DNA of 64,000 nt, taken from assembly GCA_947487205.1 (NCBI GenBank), contig CANKVU010000004.1:46000-109999 (forward strand), written 5' to 3'. Positions 36,831-45,904 of this stretch are shown here, one piece after another. The position numbers and the translations under genes were made by a program. This DNA is from an uncultured Paracoccaceae bacterium. Its GTDB lineage: Bacteria; Pseudomonadota; Alphaproteobacteria; Rhodobacterales; Rhodobacteraceae. The notes beneath the pieces were generated by a model. The model was not told the DNA's origin. It saw only the letters and a list, made by a program, of their open reading frames with translations, and made no database searches. Position 1 is the stretch's first letter; the number at the start of each line of letters is the position of its first letter.

Positions 36831-39389
36831 CTACCCGAACGCCGCCAGCCCGGCCCGGATATCGGGCAGGGTATAGGGCTTCTTGACGACCGGCGCGGGC
36901 GGGAAGGTGCGCGCGATCTCCTGCGAGGCGCCATAGCCCGTCGCCAGGACGAAGGGCACGTTCCGCGCCGCGCAGGCCTCGGCCACCGCGACCGAGGTCT
37001 CCTTGCCGAGGTTCACGTCGAGGAACGCGAAGGACACGTCGCCCCGTTCGAGCGTCGCCAGGGCGTCGCGGACGGAGGCGCTGGTCAGCACCTCCTCGGC
37101 GCCCAGCTCCGACAGCATGTCGGCCGCGTCCATGGCGATGATCATGTTGTCCTCCACCACCAGCACCCGGCCCGAGAGCGTTCCCTCCACCGGGCCCGGC
37201 GGCGCGGCCGGCTCGGCGCCGGGCGCGGCCTCGGCGCCGGCGCGGATATGATCGGCGGGAACGGTGAACCGCGCCTCCAGCCCGGTCCGTGGATACGCGA
37301 CCTCGGCGCTGCCGCCCAGTTCGAAGGGCACCGAGCGCGAGATGATTGTGCTCCCGAACCCGCGCCGCGTCGGCGTCTCGACCGGCGGCCCGCCGCTCTC
37401 GACCCAGCCCACCGACAACGCGCCCGCCGCGTCGATCTCCAGCGTCAGGTCGACCTGGCCGCCGGCCGCCGACAGGGCGCCGTACTTGGCCGAATTGGTG
37501 ACCATCTCGTGAAAGACCAGCGCCAGCGTGGTGAAGGCCTGCGGCGACAGGTCGGGATGCGCGCCATGGATCCGCAGCCGCTCCATGCCCGTCGCCAGGA
37601 AGGCCCGCGCCTCGGTCTCGAGCAGCGCGCGCAAGGGCGTCCAGCCCCAGCCCTTCTCGGTCAGCTGGTCGTGGGCGCGGCTCAGGGCGTGGATGCGGGT
37701 GTCGAGAACGCTGGCATAGGCCTCGATGTCGTCCGCCTCGCCGCGCCCCTGGCTCACCAGCCCGCGGATCAGGTTCAGGATGTTGCGGACCCGGTGGTTC
37801 AGCTCGGCGATCAGCAGCTCCTGCTGCTCCACGGCGCGCCTGTGCTGCGCCTCGGCCTCGTCGGTCAGCTTCAGGATCACCTCCAGCAGCGTCACCCGCA
37901 GCGCGCCGGCGGCGCCGATCTCGGCCGGGGTCCAGCGGATCGAGGTGCCCCGCACCACCTCCTGCCACGCCTCGAAGCTCTTGCGCGGGGTCAGGCGGGC
38001 GCCGTTCGGCCCGGTGGTGGAGACGGCCTTCTCGGGGTTGCCCGCCCAGCTCACCGTCTGCGCCACCTCCCGGCGGAACAGGACGATGTAGTCGCGCGGC
38101 GCGCGCGAGATGGGCAGCGCCAGCACGCCCGCCGCCCGGTCGGCGAAGGCCGCCCCCGCGGGATAGAGGGTCGAGAGCGCGTCGGTGGCGAACACGTCGG
38201 ACGCCGCGGCGGTGTTGAGGAACCGCGCCAGGCCGCGGAACTCCTCCGCGGTCGGGACCAGGCCGCTGGTGACGTAGCGGTCCTGCGACCACAGCGCGAT
38301 GCCGTCATGGGCGATCACCTCGCCGATGCGCTCGGCGACGGTGTCGAACCCCTCGGTCAGGTCCACCCCCGAGGAGATCTGGTTCATCAGCACGTCGTGC
38401 AGCCGCCGCGCGCGGTCGGCATCGGCGATCTCCGCCTCGTGCTCGATCCGCGCCAGCTCGTAGGCGAAGAGCTGCGCGAACAGCTCCACCGCCGAGCGCT
38501 TCTCGTAATCGACATGCAGCGGCACGGCATTGTGGCAGGCGATCAGCCCCCACAGCTCCCCCTTGCGCAGGATCGACACCGACATCGACGCCGCGACGCC
38601 CATGTTGCGCAGGTATTCCAGGTGGATCGGAGAGACCGCCCGCGAGATCGCCAGCGACAGGTCGAGCGGCGTGCCGGAGGGCGACACCGCCGGCACGACC
38701 TCGTGGGTGGGGCCGTCCACGTCGGGGATGATCCGCAAGAGGTTGCGGGTATAGAGCGCGCGCGCCTGCGCCGGGATGTCCGAGGCCGGGAAGCGCAGGC
38801 CCAGATACCCGCCCTCGTCGGTCTCGGCGGCCTCGGCGATGACCCGGCCGGAGCGGTCGGGCTCGAAGCGATAGACCATGACCCGGTCGAAGCCGGTCAG
38901 CGCCTTGACCGCCCGCGCCGCCTCGCGCGCGGCCCCGGCGGCCGTGTCGTGGCGGCGCACCCGCGCGATCAGCGGCATCACCAGCCCCGCCTCGTCGCGG
39001 TTCGCCGCCGCGCGCTTGGGCTCGAACTCGAACACGTAGGACCGCCCCGAGACGTGGATCGCCACGTCGAACAGGCGCCCGCTCTCGAACAGGTCCACGT
39101 CGAAGACCCGCACCGTCCCGTCGGTGGAAAAGCTCAGCAGCTGCATCCGCGTCCGCAGCCGATGGACCACCTCCTGCGGGAAATGGTCGATGAACGGCGT
39201 GCCGATCATGCCCGCCGCGCCGATCCCCAGGAACTCGCCGGTATTGAGCGAGGCGTGGGACACGATCCAGTCGGCCGAGACGGCGATCAGGCAGCCGAAT
39301 CCCTGCACCCGTCCCAGCAGGTGGATCGGCTCGCGGGCGCAATTCTCCAGATCGACGGCCTCTGCCGCGGCGGCGTCGGGATCATGCAA
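36831..39389 (-). CDS. Bacteriophytochrome hybrid histidine kinase (PAS-GAF-PHY-kinase-REC)
   Basis: It has 852 residues from a TTG start. PAS domain with Cys17 (ENCAREPIH), the biliverdin attachment site of bacteriophytochromes; GAF with PASDIPAQARALY and the conserved His region; PHY; then a HisKA_2/HWE-type kinase (ELNHRVRNILNLI carries the phospho-His) and a C-terminal receiver (VVEDN, LDVNLG, KKPYT). It senses red/far-red light. The TTG overlaps the heme oxygenase stop, and GGGAGA lies upstream. The cognate regulator is unknown; its own receiver may act alone. Confidence 0.93.
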   Translation of the reverse strand: MHDPDAAAAEAVDLENCAREPIHLLGRVQGFGCLIAVSADWIVSHASLNTGEFLGIGAAGMIGTPFIDHFPQEVVHRLRTRMQLLSFSTDGTVRVFDVDLFESGRLFDVAIHVSGRSYVFEFEPKRAAANRDEAGLVMPLIARVRRHDTAAGAAREAARAVKALTGFDRVMVYRFEPDRSGRVIAEAAETDEGGYLGLRFPASDIPAQARALYTRNLLRIIPDVDGPTHEVVPAVSPSGTPLDLSLAISRAVSPIHLEYLRNMGVAASMSVSILRKGELWGLIACHNAVPLHVDYEKRSAVELFAQLFAYELARIEHEAEIADADRARRLHDVLMNQISSGVDLTEGFDTVAERIGEVIAHDGIALWSQDRYVTSGLVPTAEEFRGLARFLNTAAASDVFATDALSTLYPAGAAFADRAAGVLALPISRAPRDYIVLFRREVAQTVSWAGNPEKAVSTTGPNGARLTPRKSFEAWQEVVRGTSIRWTPAEIGAAGALRVTLLEVILKLTDEAEAQHRRAVEQQELLIAELNHRVRNILNLIRGLVSQGRGEADDIEAYASVLDTRIHALSRAHDQLTEKGWGWTPLRALLETEARAFLATGMERLRIHGAHPDLSPQAFTTLALVFHEMVTNSAKYGALSAAGGQVDLTLEIDAAGALSVGWVESGGPPVETPTRRGFGSTIISRSVPFELGGSAEVAYPRTGLEARFTVPADHIRAGAEAAPGAEPAAPPGPVEGTLSGRVLVVEDNMIIAMDAADMLSELGAEEVLTSASVRDALATLERGDVSFAFLDVNLGKETSVAVAEACAARNVPFVLATGYGASQEIARTFPPAPVVKKPYTLPDIRAGLAAFG

Positions 39390-39957
39390 GGGCCGTCTCC
39401 CGCCCCGCTGCCCGCGCCAGGGCCCGGTCGAACAGGTCGAAGAGCCGCCGCACGTCGCCGACGATCCGCTCCGCGGCCGGGCCGGTGCCGGGCCGCGACG
39501 CCTGCGCGGCGCAGAAGGTCCGCCAGGCCGCGCCCTGCCCCGGCGCCGTCAGGTAGCGCCCCGCCCCGGCGGCGCGCCCGCCCGCCGCCGCGGCCCAGCG
39601 CCGGCGCAGGACCGCCGTGCCGAGCCGCGAGCCCAGCACCACGTAATCCACCGCCACCGGGTCGCAGGCCATCTGCGGCGCGGCCGGCAGCGCGGCGCGG
39701 CCCAGCACCGTCAGGTCGGCCTCCAGACGCGCGGCCAGGTCGGCAACGAGCCCGCGCGAGGTGCCGCGCGCCGCCGGCGCGATGGCGCGGAACGCGGCGT
39801 GATGGGCGGCGAGGAACCGGCCCAGATCCCCCGCCTGTCCCAGATCGAGCGCGCCCACCGCCGCATCGACCCGCGCATGCTCGGCCCGGCTGTCGCGCCG
39901 CAGGCGGTCGCGCAGGCTGGGGGCAGAGGACGGGAACGGGAACGGGGCACTCTGCAC
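39382..39957 (-). CDS. bphO: Biliverdin-producing heme oxygenase
   Basis: It has about 191 residues from a GTG preceded by GAGGA; an ATG 63 nt further upstream is possible but has no ribosome site. LRDRLRRDSRAEHARVD contains the proximal-His motif of BphO-type heme oxygenases. It cleaves heme to biliverdin, the chromophore of the phytochrome encoded immediately downstream. The stop codon overlaps the phytochrome TTG start, so the pair is coupled. Confidence 0.85.
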   Translation of the reverse strand: MQSAPFPFPSSAPSLRDRLRRDSRAEHARVDAAVGALDLGQAGDLGRFLAAHHAAFRAIAPAARGTSRGLVADLAARLEADLTVLGRAALPAAPQMACDPVAVDYVVLGSRLGTAVLRRRWAAAAGGRAAGAGRYLTAPGQGAAWRTFCAAQASRPGTGPAAERIVGDVRRLFDLFDRALARAAGRETALA

Positions 39958-40026
39958 GATCGGGTCCTCAGCGGCATTCCTACGACGAGGATCATTTGCA
40001 CATCGCGTACAGGCGCGCAACAGAAT

Positions 40027-40052
40027 GGCCGCGCCCCGGCGGGGACGCGGCC
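40027..40052 (-). terminator. GC-rich hairpin between the iolE-like gene and heme oxygenase
   Basis: GGCCGCG with inner CCCC pairs with GGGG and CGCGGCC, loop GCC. On the minus strand it is followed by ATTCTGTT. It probably ends the iolE-like transcript; the heme oxygenase promoter would lie at 39,960-40,026. Confidence 0.5.
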
Positions 40053-40080
40053 ATGGCGGCCGGACGGGCCGGCCCCGCGC

Positions 40081-40262
40081 GGCTCACGCCGCGATCTCGG
40101 TGGCGCGGCTCACGCCCCGATCTCGGTGGCGCGGATCACGCCGCGCCCCTCATGGCGCGGATCACGCCGCGCCCCTCATGGCCCGGCTTACGCCGCGTCC
40201 TTCATGGCGCGGCTTACGCCGCGTCCTTTCTGGCGCGGCTTACGCCGCGACGCCCGTGGCGC
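40081..40262. repeat. Seven exact-length 26-bp tandem repeats
   Basis: Units start at 40081, 40107, 40133, 40159, 40185, 40211 and 40237, each 26 bp with no length variation. Each has the core CGCGGC-NNAC-GCCGCG (sometimes one mismatch), which can form a hairpin. Neighbouring units pair up in sequence (1-2, 3-4, 5-6), suggesting stepwise duplication. The last unit is the 3' end of the iolE-like gene, including its TAA, so the array arose from the end of that coding region. Confidence 0.95.
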
Positions 40263-41136
40263 CGACCAGGTCGCGCAGGGTCTGCTGGCCCATCGTCTGG
40301 AACTTCGCCGGGTCGCGCTCGGCCGGGTCCTGGCCGGCGGTGCAGACCACCCAGCCCGCGTAGTTCGAGGCCTGCAGAAGGTTCAGGCAGGTCTTGAAGT
40401 CCACCGACCCGTCGCGGTCGCCGGGCACGGTGAACACGCCCGACTTCACCGCCTGCGGCAGCGACATGTCGTTCATCCGCGCCTTGGCCATCGGGCTCAC
40501 CCGGATGTTGCCGGCGTGGAAATGGCGCACCCGCGGCATGTGACGGGTCAGAAGCTGCACCGGGTCGCCGCCGCCGAAATAGCACTGGGCGGTGTCGAAG
40601 AGCAGGTGCAGGTTCGGGCCCGTCTCCATCACCAGGCGGTCGATCTCGTCGGGCGTCTGCACGACTGTGCCCATGTAATGGTGATAGACGCAGGTGACGC
40701 CCTGATCGGCGCAATGGGTGGCGATCTGCTCCAGCTTCAGCCCGAAGCTGTCCCAGTCCTGCGAGGTCAGTTCCGGCTTGCGCGACAGCGGCGTGTCGGC
40801 CTTGTCGAAGATCGCGTTCGACACTTCCTTCACGATCACCACGTCGGCCCCGGCCGCCTTGGCCCGGTCGATCGCCGGCTGCATCGCCTCGCGCTCGTCC
40901 TCGACCGAGCGGTCGAGAAGGTGCAGGCCGTGGCTGACGGCGGCCAGGGACAGGCCATGGCGCTCGAGCGTCGCTTTCAGCTCGCCGCTGTCCTGCGGGA
41001 ACTTGTAGCCGTCCTCGATCCCTTCGAACCCGGCTTCGGCGGCCTGGGTGAGGCAGGTTTCCAGGTCGATATCGGCGCCCAGCGCGCGATCGTCCTCGTT
41101 CGACCATGCGGAGGGGGCGGTGGCGATACGTGTCAT
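40240..41136 (-). CDS. iolE: Myo-inosose-2 dehydratase-like TIM-barrel protein
   Basis: It has 298 residues. IATAPSAWSNEDD at the start, GFEGIEDGYKFPQD, VYHHYMGTVVQTPDEIDRL and LHLLFDTAQCYFGGGD match the IolE pattern, with acidic and His metal-binding residues expected for the dehydratase that turns scyllo-inosose into a dione. VFTVPGDRDGSVDF near the end is also typical. The other iol genes are absent here, so another sugar substrate remains possible. The last codons lie in the first unit of the 26-bp array. GGAGAC precedes the ATG. Confidence 0.82.
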   Translation of the reverse strand: MTRIATAPSAWSNEDDRALGADIDLETCLTQAAEAGFEGIEDGYKFPQDSGELKATLERHGLSLAAVSHGLHLLDRSVEDEREAMQPAIDRAKAAGADVVIVKEVSNAIFDKADTPLSRKPELTSQDWDSFGLKLEQIATHCADQGVTCVYHHYMGTVVQTPDEIDRLVMETGPNLHLLFDTAQCYFGGGDPVQLLTRHMPRVRHFHAGNIRVSPMAKARMNDMSLPQAVKSGVFTVPGDRDGSVDFKTCLNLLQASNYAGWVVCTAGQDPAERDPAKFQTMGQQTLRDLVGATGVAA

Positions 41137-41515
41137 GAAGTCTCCTTTCCGTTGTTCTTGTCGCGGACGGGGCGGTCGGCCCCGGGCGGCGGATCGTCGG
41201 GCGCGCCGCGGCCGGCGGTCGGGCGATCGTGTCCCCCGGCGGGCCGGGCGGCGGCGCCGGACCCGGCGCCCCGGACCCGGTGCGAACCCGGGCCGCGCGC
41301 CGGCGGATGCGACGCACCCGGACGGCCGCTGGGCGGCCCCGTCGTGATCCGGCGCATCCTTTCGGAAGGCGCCCGCGGCGTCAACACGGGCCGGCGGGAG
41401 CGCCGCGGCCCCGGCCCGACGGTCGCGGCATCGCTTCCGATGTCGGTCCTGCGGGGCCGGACGTCAAGGTCGGCGCAGCCCGCGCCCCGGTCCCGGCGCG
41501 ATCCGTTCGGGCGCC
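41137..41515. other. Intergenic region between betA and the iolE-like gene
   Basis: Very GC-rich, with no gene. A TTGACG (minus, 41385-41380) is followed after 17 nt by AAGGAT, a weak sigma-70-like pair that could drive the iolE-like gene. No terminator with a T-run is visible. Confidence 0.4.
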
Positions 41516-43174
41516 TCACCGTTGCCGCGTCCGCCATTCGGGGTGAATCCAGGGCTCCGCGTTCGACGGCGGCAGCATCCCCTTCCCGAGGATGTGATCG
41601 GCCGCCTTCTCTCCCGTCATGATCGACGGCGCGTTCAGGTTGCCGTTGGTGATGCGCGGAAAGATCGAGCTGTCGGCCACCCTGAGCCCCTCCACCCCGA
41701 TCACCCGGCATTCGGGATCGACCACCGCCATCGGGTCGTCGGCCGCCCCGATCCGGCAGGTGCCGCAGGGGTGATAGGCGCTCTCCACCTCGTCGCGGAT
41801 GAAGTCGTCCAGGGCGTCGTCGGACTGCGCGTCGGCGCCGGGGCTGATCTCCTTGCCGCGATATTCGTCGAAGGCGGGCTGGGCGAAGATCTCCCGCGTC
41901 AGCCGGATGCAGCGGCGGAACTCGGACCAGTCGTCGGGATGCGACATGTAGTTGAACAGGATCTTCGGATCGGCCTCCGGATCGGCGCTGGCCAGCCGTA
42001 CATGGCCGCGCGACTTCGACCGCATCGGCCCCACATGGGCCTGGAAGCCGTGCCCCTCGGCGGCCGTCTGGCCGTCGTAGCGCACCGCGATCGGCAGGAA
42101 ATGGTACTGGATGTCGGGATATTTCACCCCCGCCTCGGACCGGATGAAGCCCGCGCTCTCGAACTGGTTCGAGGCGCCCGGCCCCGACCGGGTCAGCAGC
42201 CACTTGGCCCCGACATAGGCCTTGCCCAGCAGCGACCAGTACTTGAACAGGCTGACGGGCTTCACCGCCTCCTGCTGGATATAGAGCTCCAGGTGGTCCT
42301 GCAGGTTCTGCCCCACGCCGGGCCGGTCGGCCACCACGTCGATGCCGTGCTCGGCCAGGTGCGCGGCGGGACCGATCCCCGACAGCATCAGCAGCTTGGG
42401 CGAGTTGATGGCCGAGGCCGCGACGATCACCTCGGCCCGCGCCCGGATCACCTCCACCTGCCCCTTGCGCGTGACCTCGACGCCCGTCGCGCGGCCCTCC
42501 TCTATCACCACCTTGCGCGCCAGCGCGCGCACCAGCGTGCAATTGTCCCGCTTCAGCGCCGGCTTCAGGTAGGCCGAGGCGGTGGACCAGCGCCGCCCCT
42601 TCCAGATCGTGGCGTCGTAGGGGCCGAACCCCTCCTGCTTGGCGCCGTTGTAATCGTCGGTCAGCTCGTATCCCGCCTGCGCGCCCGCCTCGACGAAGGC
42701 CTTCGTCAGCGGGTTGTCGCGCTTGCCCCGGGTGACGTGCAGCGGCCCGTCGGTGCCGCGCCAGGCCGGATCGCCGCCATGCCCGCCCGAATGCCAGTGC
42801 TCCAGCCGCTTGTAATAGGGCAGCACGTCGGCATAGGCCCAGCCCGCCGCGCCCTCTTCGGCCCAATGGTCGAAATCGCAGGCATGGCCGCGGACATAGA
42901 TCATCCCGTTGATCGACGACGACCCGCCCACGACCTTGCCGCGCGGCACCGCCATCTCGCGCCCGCCCAGATGCGGCTCGGGCTCGGTCGTCAGGCCCCA
43001 ATCGTACATCTTCATGCTCATCGGGTAGCTGAGCGCGCCGGGCATGTTGATGAACGGCCCCGCATCCGAGCCGCCATGCTCCAGCACGATCACCGACTTG
43101 CCCGCCTCGGACAGGCGCCACGCCATGGCGCAGCCGGCGCTGCCCGCGCCCACGATCACGTACTCGGCTTCCAT
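41516..43174 (-). CDS. betA: Choline dehydrogenase
   Basis: It has 552 residues, the GMC oxidoreductase length. [10 protein letters not shown] near the start binds [17 protein letters not shown] is the first GMC signature; the C terminus has [12 protein letters not shown] and [26 protein letters not shown] with the catalytic His/Asn. It oxidises choline to betaine aldehyde, which BetB then oxidises. The ATG overlaps the betB stop by 1 nt. Confidence 0.96.
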   Translation of the reverse strand: MEAEYVIVGAGSAGCAMAWRLSEAGKSVIVLEHGGSDAGPFINMPGALSYPMSMKMYDWGLTTEPEPHLGGREMAVPRGKVVGGSSSINGMIYVRGHACDFDHWAEEGAAGWAYADVLPYYKRLEHWHSGGHGGDPAWRGTDGPLHVTRGKRDNPLTKAFVEAGAQAGYELTDDYNGAKQEGFGPYDATIWKGRRWSTASAYLKPALKRDNCTLVRALARKVVIEEGRATGVEVTRKGQVEVIRARAEVIVAASAINSPKLLMLSGIGPAAHLAEHGIDVVADRPGVGQNLQDHLELYIQQEAVKPVSLFKYWSLLGKAYVGAKWLLTRSGPGASNQFESAGFIRSEAGVKYPDIQYHFLPIAVRYDGQTAAEGHGFQAHVGPMRSKSRGHVRLASADPEADPKILFNYMSHPDDWSEFRRCIRLTREIFAQPAFDEYRGKEISPGADAQSDDALDDFIRDEVESAYHPCGTCRIGAADDPMAVVDPECRVIGVEGLRVADSSIFPRITNGNLNAPSIMTGEKAADHILGKGMLPPSNAEPWIHPEWRTRQR

Positions 43175-44628
43175 CAGAACGGCGCCTCCGTGGGGTTCAT
43201 GGATACGTAGACGGTCTTGATCTGGCTGTAATGCTCGATGGCGGCCCGGGAATTCTCCCGCCCCACGCCCGACATCTTCATGCCGCCGAAGGGCGCCTCC
43301 ACCGGCGTCAGGTTGTAGGTGTTGATATAGGCGGTCCCGGCCTCGAACCCGGCGGCCATCCGGTGCCCGCGCATCAGGTCGCGGGTGAAGACGCCGGCGG
43401 CCAGCCCGAACTCGGTCGCGTTGGCCCGTTCCAGCGCCTCCGCCTCGGTCTCGAAGTCGAGGACCGACATCACCGGGCCGAAGATCTCCTCGCGCGCGAT
43501 GGTCATGTCGTCCGTCACGTCGGCAAAGAGCGCGGGCGTGATCCAGAACCCGTCCCGATCCAGCCGCTCGCCGCCCGCGACCAGCCGCGCGCCCTCGCTC
43601 CGCCCCGCATTGACGTAGCCCAGGACGATGTCGAGCTGCCGCTCGGACACCATCGGCCCGATCGTCGTCGCCTCGTCCATCGGGTCGCCCAAGCGCGCAT
43701 CCTGCATCCGCTCGGCCAGCCGCTCCAGGAACGCGTCCTTGATCCCCCTCTGCACGAAGACGCGGGTGCCGTTGGAGCAGATCTGCCCGGTGGAGTAGAA
43801 GTTGCCGTTGATCGCCGCCGAGACGGCGCTGTCCAGATCCGCGTCGTCGAAGATCACGATGGGGGACTTGCCGCCCAGTTCCAGCGTCGCGTGCTTCATC
43901 CCCGCCGCGGCCGATTGATAGACCTTGCGCCCCGTCGGCACCGAGCCCGTGAGCGAGACCTTCGCCACGCGGGCATCCTCCAGCATCGCCGCCGCCTGGG
44001 GCCCGTAGCCCTGCACCACGTTGAACACGCCCGGGGGCGCGCCCGCCTCGGTCAGGATCTCGGCCAGCTTCAACGTGCAGAGCGGCGTCGTCTCGCTGGG
44101 CTTCATCACGAAGCTGTTGCCGCAGGCGAGCGCCGGGGCGGCCTTCCAGGCCGCGATCTGGGTGGGATAGTTCCAGGCCCCGATCCCCAGCACCACGCCC
44201 AGCGCCTCGCGCCGCGTATAGACGAAATCGCCGTCGGCCAGCGGGATGTGCTCGCCCGTGAGCGTGCCGGCCAGGCCGCCGAAATATTCCAGCGCGTCGG
44301 CGGCCGACGCGGCATCGGCGATCAGCGTCTCGGAGAGCGGCTTGCCGGTATCCATCGTCTCCAGCTCCGACATCTCGCGGTTGCGCTCGCGCAGGATGTC
44401 GGCGGCCCGGCGCAGCACCCGGCCGCGCTCGGTCCCGGTCAGCGCCGCCCAGGCGGGCTGCGCGGCGCTGGCCGCGGCCAGCGCCCGGTCGATCACGTCG
44501 GGCGTCGCGGCATGCAGGCGCGCGATCTCCGCCCCGGTGGCGGGATAGAGGACGGGGATCGCCTCGCCCGTCGCATCCTCGTGGAAGGCGCCGTCGATGT
44601 AATGGCTGCCGGTCGGTTGGTACTGCAT
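43174..44628 (-). CDS. betB: Betaine-aldehyde dehydrogenase
   Basis: It has 484 residues. Catalytic Glu in LELGGKSP and Cys in [10 protein letters not shown], with the [26 protein letters not shown]-binding stretch typical of BetB. It completes choline to glycine betaine. Its stop overlaps betA; the BCCT-like gene lies 24 nt upstream. Confidence 0.96.
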   Translation of the reverse strand: MQYQPTGSHYIDGAFHEDATGEAIPVLYPATGAEIARLHAATPDVIDRALAAASAAQPAWAALTGTERGRVLRRAADILRERNREMSELETMDTGKPLSETLIADAASAADALEYFGGLAGTLTGEHIPLADGDFVYTRREALGVVLGIGAWNYPTQIAAWKAAPALACGNSFVMKPSETTPLCTLKLAEILTEAGAPPGVFNVVQGYGPQAAAMLEDARVAKVSLTGSVPTGRKVYQSAAAGMKHATLELGGKSPIVIFDDADLDSAVSAAINGNFYSTGQICSNGTRVFVQRGIKDAFLERLAERMQDARLGDPMDEATTIGPMVSERQLDIVLGYVNAGRSEGARLVAGGERLDRDGFWITPALFADVTDDMTIAREEIFGPVMSVLDFETEAEALERANATEFGLAAGVFTRDLMRGHRMAAGFEAGTAYINTYNLTPVEAPFGGMKMSGVGRENSRAAIEHYSQIKTVYVSMNPTEAPF

Positions 44629-44652
44629 GGATCAGGTCCTCGGGGATTTGGG

Positions 44653-45840
44653 TCAGAGGTCGAGCGCCGGCTTCTCGTAGGCGCCCTTGGCGTCCCGCAG
44701 CACATGGCGCTCGCGCAGCACGATGAAGGCGACGGCCGCGACGTAGAGGCCGATGACGATGGCGCCGATCCACTCGATCTGCAGCCACTGGCTCTTGAAG
44801 AGCAGCGTCAGCGCGAACAGCACGGCGGTGTTGCCCGCGACATAGGTCCAGGTGCCGAACCGTTCGGTGGTCAGGTTCAGGTTGTCGGTATAGAGGCGGA
44901 TCAGGCTGTCGAGGGAGTTGATCACGAAGGTCGTGCCGACGATCACCATGGCGAGGTTCACCAGCCCGGCCGTCGCCAGGTCGTTCTGCCAGTAATAGAA
45001 CAGGACCGAGAACCAGATCGCCAGCGGGATCGACGGGATGATCATCAGCGCCGCCAGCATGTGCTGGGTCTTCATGCCGCCCACGAAGCGGGAGGTGAAC
45101 TGCCCGATCATGATCGACCAGGCGAACCACCAGAACAGGTAGAATTCGTGGTACTCGGTGATCGGCAGCACGAAGCGGTGCAGGTTGGCGAAATAGCCGC
45201 CGATATAGCTGATCGAGGCGCCGAACTCGCCCGGCGAGATCCCCGCATTGAGCCACAGCCCCGCGATCAGCAGCCCGAACATCCCCGTCGATCCCACCGA
45301 CAGGATCCGCACGTACTTGATGTCGGTGGAGGAGTAGGACGCGGCCAGGATCACCGCGAAGACGATGACGTAGAACGTCGCCACCACCGTCTCCCCGTCG
45401 CCGATCGCGGGCAGGTAGAAGGGCAGGTAGACGAGGAACAGCGAGCCGGTGAAGGCGCAGGTGGTGATGATGACGACGTTGTTGACGATCCGCACCAGCG
45501 GCTTCTCGAAGAACTTCACGCGCGGCTCGATGGCGCAGAAGTAGAACGCCGTCAGGAAGTAGAACGCCCAGATCAGGAACCCCCAGAAGCCGAACTCGAA
45601 GGCCAGCGGGTTGGTGAAGGCGTAGGAGGGGTTGGCCTCGGTGTCGGCATAGAGCGGGAAATCCCAGGCCAGCGGGAACATGATCAGCCCCACGTCCAGG
45701 CCCGAGGTGAACAGGATCGCCACGAACACGAACAGCGGCTGCGGGTCGGGCCCGATCAGCCGCAGGTCCCACCAGCGGATGGTGCAGAAGATCACCAGCG
45801 CGAACGCCATCAGGATCCCGAAGGATATGAGCAGGGTCAT
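44653..45840 (-). CDS. BCCT-like transporter, short form
   Basis: It has 395 residues and about ten hydrophobic segments. [23 protein letters not shown] resembles the conserved BCCT motif (WWxxWxxxxGxFxxR). Standard BCCT carriers have 12 helices and 500 or more residues, so this is truncated or divergent; there is no frameshift in the flanks. Its place between betC and betB argues for uptake or release of choline, choline-O-sulfate or betaine. Family assignment is moderate. Confidence 0.65.
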   Translation of the reverse strand: MTLLISFGILMAFALVIFCTIRWWDLRLIGPDPQPLFVFVAILFTSGLDVGLIMFPLAWDFPLYADTEANPSYAFTNPLAFEFGFWGFLIWAFYFLTAFYFCAIEPRVKFFEKPLVRIVNNVVIITTCAFTGSLFLVYLPFYLPAIGDGETVVATFYVIVFAVILAASYSSTDIKYVRILSVGSTGMFGLLIAGLWLNAGISPGEFGASISYIGGYFANLHRFVLPITEYHEFYLFWWFAWSIMIGQFTSRFVGGMKTQHMLAALMIIPSIPLAIWFSVLFYYWQNDLATAGLVNLAMVIVGTTFVINSLDSLIRLYTDNLNLTTERFGTWTYVAGNTAVLFALTLLFKSQWLQIEWIGAIVIGLYVAAVAFIVLRERHVLRDAKGAYEKPALDL

Positions 45841-45904
45841 CTCGATGTTCTCCGTTCGGGCCGCCCGGTCGGGGGCGGCGATTTTTCGTCGAAAAATCGC
45901 TACG

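Noticed and set aside
40081..40262. CRISPR array
   Set aside because: The 26-bp units are directly adjacent with no unique spacers and extend from a gene end; no cas genes are present.
41516..45772. Fusion of BCCT-like, betB and betA in one 1,418-codon frame
   Set aside because: Only the betA part has family sequence in this frame; the other two genes are read in different frames with their own starts.
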